A stretch of 64,000 bases of DNA, taken from assembly GCF_002288925.2 (NCBI RefSeq), contig NW_022097996.1:5096409-5160408 (forward strand). The letters run 5' to 3'. The position numbers and the translations under genes were made by a program. The notes under the pieces were generated by a model that saw only the letters and a program-made list of their open reading frames with translations, had not been told where the DNA came from and ran no database searches. This DNA is from Delphinapterus leucas (lineage: Eukaryota; Chordata; Mammalia; Artiodactyla; Monodontidae). Shown piece after piece: positions 57,426 to 64,000 of the stretch. Within the stretch, counting starts at the first letter, position 1. Every line of letters begins with the position of its first letter.

Positions 57426-60400
57426 TAACATACCCCCAAACCTTCTTGTCACCAGTCACCTGATTTTCTTGCTTGCAAGTCACTGACCTACTGACCAAAT
57501 CTTTAGCTGCCACGCATGGATCAGTGCACATCTGTGTCTTCAAACACGCAAAGTAAACGATCAGATATACTGCTCAAAGTTTTGTCACTTGGAGGGGGTT
57601 TCTTCCCCTACTGAAGAGACAGTCTACAGTGGGCTGTAATTCTGTCATATGTGTAATCGTCACCATTCCAAACCTAAGGGTCATATTCATTCCCTATACT
57701 CTTAACTTTCACATAAGAGACTATCATGACTGTGCGTTCAACTGGCACCACAATTCAATAAACACACATTGAGATTCCACTTCTAATTTTCAACTATATC
57801 ATCCTGCTAGAACAAATAATATGCTACTCTTTCAGGGTAGGCATAGAAATCCATGTTTTTCTGAATCAGTTCCTATGAGCTGATAATGTTAAACACTGCT
57901 TCTGTCACCGTTTTTCTTTACATTCTCCAGTGTAGGTACGAGTGGTCAGCCCAAACCACAGTCCTTGTATCTCTTCTCCCTCTGCCTTATGCCCTATATG
58001 CTTATGTTGCTAGCCATTCACTCTGGCCAAGACTTCCTTTCAATACACATTTCATTACAGATAACGTCAGGTTAAAAAACTTAGTAAATATTTAGTCCTG
58101 TAAGACATGGAATACGAGTGCCCCAACTTCTAAAGATAATGAACTTTGCTGCCTTTAAACATAACCAAATCAAATACTTCATCTCAGATTCCTTTTTCCT
58201 TTAAGATGTGTTGCCCACCTATACTTCAGATACTATGTCCCATAAGTCAGGGGGTTTTGTTGCAGACAAAATAATCCATTCTAGCTAGTTTAAGCTCAAA
58301 GGGATTTATTTAGGTTACAGGTTAGTATGACGAAACATACTAGATGTTACATCCCAGGAATCATTCCCCCAAATCAAGGGAGTTCAAGCCTCTGTCACGA
58401 TCAGAAAGCAGCAGTCAGGAATTTTCCACCATGACTACCAGCTCTGGAAATGTATCCCATCTGCCTTGACTGAGAAGTCTGCTGCCTCAAGAAACCATCT
58501 ACCAAATTAGGAATTCACCCCCATGTCCCCCTGCTCCATCATCATGCTAATTTGGATAGATCGTATTTTTAAACTGCATACTTCTTGTCCTACCCTTCTT
58601 CCCATCAAATTCAGCTGCAGATCAAAGTCTTGACTATGTACATCTAATTGGAAAAATGTAAACTAAATATGCAACTCCATAGCTAAAACAGTCTGGCTAG
58701 TGTAGGCTTTTAGGTCTCCAGCCTCTGTATTATGCAAAGGAACACCAGAACGATGTTAGGGTGGGTTACGGGTGGTGGTTGGGTGGACCCATCATCTCTG
58801 CTGGATCACACAGTGTCTTAATACCAGAAGAGATCAACTTTAATCCTCTAGGTAGTGGCAGTTCCAGATTATGTTTTCATTTTAGGAAGATCATTCTAGA
58901 CTTTAGGTGGAGACAGATTGTCATGCTACAGGATCTTACTGTTTATTCTCAAGATCACTCAGAAGTCATGATGAGCATCTAAACTAAGGCAACGGCACAT
59001 GAGGAGGAGGGGTTGGCTACCAAAAATGACGAATGAATTCACAAAATGTCTCGACTTACCAAACGTTGAAGGTAATAGAATGAGCTTCCTAAAATGAAAA
59101 TATAATCTTCGACTGCCACTGCCTAGAACATTAAAATCAAACTCTTCAGGTTAACAAGTCACTGTGAGAAATATGGGATTTTAGGCTTAATTATCATTCG
59201 TGTTCAAGTGTTAGAAGGTAAATATTTCTGTAAAAAAGTTGAATTTTAAAATTTAACTGTAATTTATGCTTCCCCCATTTTGAGGAATATTATAGTTAAC
59301 ACAGATTTCAAGATATTCCGGTTATTTATGAAGTCTTTAAAATTTCCTTTTACTATTCTTTATTATTATTCTTTACTATTATTCTTAGTTTCTATACTTC
59401 AATATGACAATGTTCAATGCATTTTATGCACCAGTAAGGCAGTACTGCGGTTTTGAAAGTACGTATTTAAAATAAGCATTAGTTTTCATCTCAAGGCATC
59501 ACTGTATTGTCAATAATCACTATAACAGTCAGACCTCCATTCTTCATGCTTTAAGGAAAATATAATTCTATATTTCTGATTTAGACTTCTAGCTGTGTCA
59601 CTGACAAATGAGTGTAACAGAATGATACTGCAGGTACTTACAGAGGATCGTCCCTCCAAATATGCTTCCTTGACTGAATTGACCTCATTCCCCAGCCGAT
59701 GCCTTAAGAATTGAAAGCATCTACATATTTCAAATATAGGAGAGATGAACAGTCTCTACAGATCTACTTGATTTCAGACTTCCTTAATATTTACAAATGT
59801 TTGTCTTGTAATTATAATCTTGTTCTTAATATCATAATCTATTTGTTATTCTCCAGTGATATTTCAATTCCCTTATGCTTAACTCTGCCTCATTGAGTTT
59901 TATTTTCTATTATTAGACCACGTTGTGTATCACCCTCCTATGTTTTAAAAGAATCATTACAGTTTTATTCTTTAAGAAAATTTCAGAGTTCTTTCCTTTA
60001 TGGTGGGTTCTGTTTTCTGTTGGTAATACAGACAAGTAACTAACACTAAATTAAGGAATTAATCTCGTATTCCAAAAGGATACATGGTACTATGTTTCTG
60101 AGCAGTTGTTGTTGACCCATACACAGTCCAGTGATGGCGGGGAGAGGAAAAGTGGAGAGAGCGGTAGCTTATAAAGCACAACCTTCCCGTTTGTCTATAA
60201 AGTTTTTCCAGTGGGAAAAAGATTTCTCATATGTGACTACTTAGGAAGAAAGAAATACAAGAACTGAACATAAATAAATAACCACATTTATTTTCTAAAG
60301 TTTTACTCAATTTTACCTCCACTTTTTCCAGAAGGACATTAAGACAAATTAAAAAGATACTTAAAATAAGCAAGTTAGTATAAATTAAAAGTTGAATGAA

Positions 60401-61249
60401 AGAAGAAAGAAAATCCAAGGGCAGGCAAGTTGAAAGGTGTACTCCCATGAGCACCTTCATTCTTGCTCCCGGTAAGTCCTAAGTTTGACAGCATTGTAAG
60501 GGCAAACCTAGAAAGGGAAACCAAGTCAATTCCATCGTTCTCAGTAACCAAAAGAAAAAACAAAGCAATTGTGTAGAGCAAGGATTCTCTGTATTAAATC
60601 AGATAGGAGTCTCTCTGGTGGGTTCTCTCGAATAGAACACAGAGGCATGGAATTGAGAACATCCTTGAAAGCCATCTCTGAGTAGACGAAAAGACAAGTT
60701 TCAGGGAGCTTTCTTTTAATCCTAAAGGGAACTGCCTAAAATAACAGAAAAGGGGTTTGTGGGAAGGTCCGACAGTGATACTGAAATAAAATTATTGACA
60801 ATTTCTGCTCATAACATAATCAAATATGTGGAGGAAAATACCTGACCACCTAATAAGTTATGGTCTTAAAACCCAACAACCTAGCAACATAAGGAGGCAC
60901 AGCCAAGAGGAAGTGCTCTCAGCTCAGTTTTCCTCTCTCGCCCTTATTGGCTGATTCAGCTGTAAACCTGTTCCATGCTTTTCACATGCCCATCCATGCT
61001 TACATCTTCTGGGTTTGAATCTTGCCATCATTGTAAAAAAAAAAAAAAATTGGGGGTCATTTTTTTCACAGTTTTTACTTTATTGATATGAAAAGCTTTG
61101 TGCTTTTTTCTCCCTGGCCTCACCTGCTATTAGGTCCTCCGCATTAACGGTGGCAAAAGGCCATTGCCTGTAGCTCTGTAATTATTCTGGTCCCCTGGCA
61201 TTAGCTATTGTGGTGGTGCTTTTGTCCTTGCCAATTCCTCCTTTTTCTA
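57426..61249. other. Mostly unassigned AT-rich sequence
   Basis: No gene is recognised. A stretch at about 58255-58320 (taagctcaaagggatttatt) and one at 58860-58960 look like old repeats, but I cannot assign them. A (TTA/TTC)-rich low-complexity patch lies at 59342-59392 and an A-run at 61036-61049. Open frames stay under 80 codons. Confidence 0.35.
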
Positions 61250-63187
61250 CAAAACAGCTTTACTGAGGTATAATTGATAGGCAAGAAACAGCACATGTTT
61301 CAAGTATACAATTTGAGTGTGGGCGTTCGTATTCACCTGTGCAACCATCACCATGGCCAAGATAATTAACGTATCCATCACCTCCGAAAGATTACTTCTT
61401 AACAAATTCTTTAGTGCAAAATGTAGTACTGTAACTATAGGTATTGATACAATGTTATACAGCAGATCACTAGAAATTACTCACCCTGCAGAGCTGAACT
61501 TTATATCCATTGAACTGCAACTCCCCATTCCTCTCCCCAAACCCCTGGAAACCACCATTATACTCTCTGCTTCTACAAGTTTAACAATTATAGATGCCTC
61601 ACATAAATGGAATCATGTAGTATTTGTCCTTCTGTGACTAGCTTATTTCACTTAGCATCATAATCTTCACATCAAAGCATACGGTAGAATTTCCTACTTT
61701 TAAAAGGCTGAATAGTATTCCATTGTATGTACATATCACAATTTTTTAAATTCATCCATCTGCTGATGGATGTTTAGGTTGTTTTCATATCTTGGTTATT
61801 ATGAATCATGCTGCAATGAACATGGGAATGCAAATATCTTCTCATATATCAGGTGGTTATTTGTAAATATTCTTTAGAGAACTGTATATTTAAGTCATTT
61901 GCCTAGTCTTTAAATGGGTTATTTGGTTTTTTGCTATTGAGTTGTATGAGTTCCTTATATATTTTGGATATCAACCTTTTATCAGATACATAGTTTGCAA
62001 GTATTTTCTCCCAATCCATAGGTTGCCTTCTCAATCTGTTGATGGCGTCATTTGCTGGGCAGAAGCTTTTTAGTTTGATGTAGTCCCACTCATCTATTTT
62101 TGCTTTTGTTGCTTGTGCCTTTGGTATCATATTCAAGAAATCATTGTCAAGACCAATGTCAAGAAAATTTTCCCCCATGTTTTCTTTGAGGAGTTTCCTA
62201 GTTTCAGGTTGTACATTTAAGTTTTTAATCCATTTTGAGTTGATTTTTGTGTATGGTATAATATAAGGGTCCAATTTCATTCTCTTGTAGATATCCAGTT
62301 TTCCCAACACTATTTGTTGAAGAGACTGTCCTTTTCCCATTATGTATTCTTGACAGTCATGCCAAAGATCAGCTGACTGTAGATGTGTGGACTTATTTCT
62401 GTGCTCTCTATTCCATTCCCTTGGTCTATATGTCTTCATGCCAGTACCACACTGTTTTAATTAATGTAGCTTTGTGATATATTTTTAGTCAGGAAGTGTT
62501 ACCTCTCCAGATTTGTTCCCACTCAAGATTGTTTTGGCTGTTAAGGGCCTCTTCTGGTTCTGTATAAATTTTCAGATTATTTTTTCTATTTCTGTAAAAA
62601 ATGCCATTGGGATTTTGATAGGGATTACATCAAATCTACAGAGTACGCTAAGTGTGGACATTTTAAATATTGTCTTCTAATCTATGAACACAGGATGTCC
62701 TTACATTTATTCATGTCATTTTTCAATTCCTTTCATTAACATTTTGTTGTTTTCAGTGCACAAGTCCTCCTTGGTTTATTCCTAATTATTTTATTATTTT
62801 TCAGTGCTGCTGTAAATGAGATTGTTTTAACTTCCTCTTCAGATAGTTCATTGTTAGTGTATAGGAGCACAACTGATTTTTATATGTTGATTTTGTGTCC
62901 TGATGCATTACTGAATTTATTAGTTCTAACTTTTTTGTCTGGAGTCTTTAAGATTTTCTACATATAAGATGATATCATCTGAAAACAAAGATAATTTTAC
63001 TTAATTTTTTCTGAGTTAAATGCCTTTTATTTCTTTTTCTTGCCTAATTACCCTGGCTAGGACTTTCAGTCCTATGTTGAATAGAAGTAGCGAGAAAGGG
63101 CACTGTTGTCTTATTCCTGATCTTAGAGGAAAAGCTTTCACTTTTTCACCCATGTATAATGTTAGCCGTGGGCTTCTCATATATGGC
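61250..63187 (-). mobile_element. Long old L1M, antisense (first part)
   Basis: On the minus strand this is an L1 with its 3' UTR at the left, ORF2 C-terminal sequence open for 178 codons at 61903-62439, and the reverse transcriptase region further right. The plus strand at about 62960-62980 gives FSDD in place of the usual FADD. The element runs on at 63569 and past the window edge, so its 5' extent is unknown. Many stops make it non-functional. Confidence 0.88.
61903..62439 (-). pseudogene. L1 ORF2 C-terminal remnant
   Basis: The 178-codon open stretch includes [20 protein letters not shown] and [20 protein letters not shown], the region between the reverse transcriptase core and the Cys/His tail. 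It is the longest surviving coding piece of this old L1, interrupted on both sides by stops. Confidence 0.85.
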
Positions 63188-63568
63188 TATCTTAGCCTAT
63201 TTGAGCTGCTGTAACCAAATACTAAACGCTACAGACTGGGTGGCTTACAAACAACTGAATTTTATTTTTCACTGTTCTAGAGACTGGAAACCCCAGAATT
63301 ATGGTGCCAGCAGATTCAGTGTGGTGGCTGGTGAGGACCCACTTCCTGGTTCATAGATGGTAGCTTCTTGCTGTGTCCTCACATTCTGAAAGGGATGAGG
63401 GAGTTGTCTGGGGTCCCTTTTATAAGGGCTAATCCCATTAATCCCATTCCTAAGGGTCTACTCTCATGACTTAAGCACCTCCCAAAGGCCCCACCTCCTA
63501 ATACCACCACCTTAGGCATTAGGTTTTTAACATATAATTTTGGGGAAACACACATTCAGACCATAGCA
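63188..63568 (-). mobile_element. MLT1-type solitary LTR inside an L1
   Basis: The plus strand shows the reverse complement of an MLT1 LTR. Blocks are acagactgggtggctta, ttataagggctaatcc, cctcccaaaggccccacctc and cattcagaccatagca. The flanking 5-bp sequences atggc (63183-63187) and atggt (63569-63573) match at four of five, as expected for this class. There is no internal region, so it is a solo LTR. The 64- and 65-codon frames at 63020-63356 are not genes. Confidence 0.87.
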
Positions 63569-64000
63569 ATGGTCTTTATTATGTTGAGGTAAATTCCTTC
63601 TATACTTAAATTTATTGACGGTTTTATCAGAAAAGAGTAAGGAATTTTGTTAAATGCTTTTTCCGCATCTATTGAGATGATCGTGTGATCTTTTATCCTT
63701 CATTCTATTGCTATAGTGAATTATGTTAATTGAATCATCCTCACATCCCAGGGATAAACCCTACTTGGTCATGATGTGTGACCCTTGTGTTGTGCTATTG
63801 AATTCAGCTTGCTAATCTTTTGTTGAGAATTTTTACATCTATGCTTATCAGGAATATTGACCTGTAGTTTGTTTTCCTCATGACGTCTTAGCCTGGCTTT
63901 GGTAGGAGAGTCATGAGTTTGGAAGTGATCCCTCCTCTTCAACTTTTTAGAAGAGTTTGGGAAGTGTTGGCAATAATTATTCTTTAAATATTTGATATAA
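63569..64000 (-). mobile_element. Long old L1M, antisense (continuation, cut by window edge)
   Basis: The reverse transcriptase region of the L1 resumes with ggtctttattatgttgaggt and tgctttttccgcatctattg on the plus strand and continues to the last base, so the element is incomplete here only because the window ends. Confidence 0.88.

Noticed and set aside
57262..57486. 74-codon and neighbouring frames as small genes
   Set aside because: They fall mostly on the hAT MITE and overlap on both strands, as GC-rich non-coding DNA often does.
1..64000. CRISPR array, operon or phage-like gene cluster
   Set aside because: No regularly spaced direct repeats with unique spacers and no tight run of co-directed open frames exist. 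Every signal fits a repeat-rich mammalian chromosome.

Overview
The window reads as nuclear DNA of a placental mammal, and the interspersed repeats point to a cetacean. Five tRNA-derived SINEs of the CHR type are present. One is an older long form at the left edge, and four are the short GC-rich form with a pol III A box and B box. As far as I know the CHR family is limited to whales, dolphins, hippos and relatives. The LINE-1 3' ends are of cetartiodactyl type. MIR, L2, Tigger, MER5-like hAT elements and MLT1 LTRs form the older layer shared by placental mammals. I see no bacterial or viral gene organisation, no tRNA or rRNA gene and no CRISPR array.

I recognise no working protein-coding gene. 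The only long coding-like stretches belong to LINE-1. By my coordinates about two fifths of the window is recognisable repeat. The rest is AT-rich unique sequence, as expected of an intergenic region or a very large intron.

Layout. 1-4.1 kb: an old CHR SINE and unique DNA, with a diverged copy of a repeat I cannot name. 4.09-9.96 kb: a full-length but dead L1 flanked by a perfect 11-bp target duplication, with its 5' UTR, YY1-like site, ORF1, ORF2, 3' UTR and A-rich tail all identifiable. 10.4-11.0 kb: L2. 13.0-15.6 kb: a cluster of L1 3' ends, one nested in another. 16.2 kb: a pyrimidine tract. 17.6 kb: a Tigger1-type element. 18.5-27.1 kb: L1 fragments on both strands. Here an MLT1 LTR is split by a 1.5-kb L1, and an antisense L1 is split by about 1 kb made of an unidentified segment plus a CHR SINE. 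27-39 kb: mostly unique, with MIR, L2 and one CHR, plus the second copy of the unnamed repeat at 36.5 kb. 39.6-41.4 kb: a 5'-inverted (twin-primed) L1, then an antisense L1 carrying a CHR. 43-57 kb: old L1M, MIR and hAT pieces in unique DNA. 61.2-64 kb: an old antisense L1 that runs off the window and carries an MLT1.

The genes do not form a pathway. What the window offers is a readable insertion history. The oldest layer (L2, MIR, L1M, MLT1, hAT, Tigger) was overlain by cetartiodactyl L1s of several 3' UTR lineages and then by CHR SINEs. I found no evidence for an undescribed biological system. The points most worth a second look are the unnamed repeat pair, the unidentified insert at 21.7-22.6 kb, the twin-primed L1, and a short minus-strand ORF with a well-placed polyadenylation signal near 20.1 kb.
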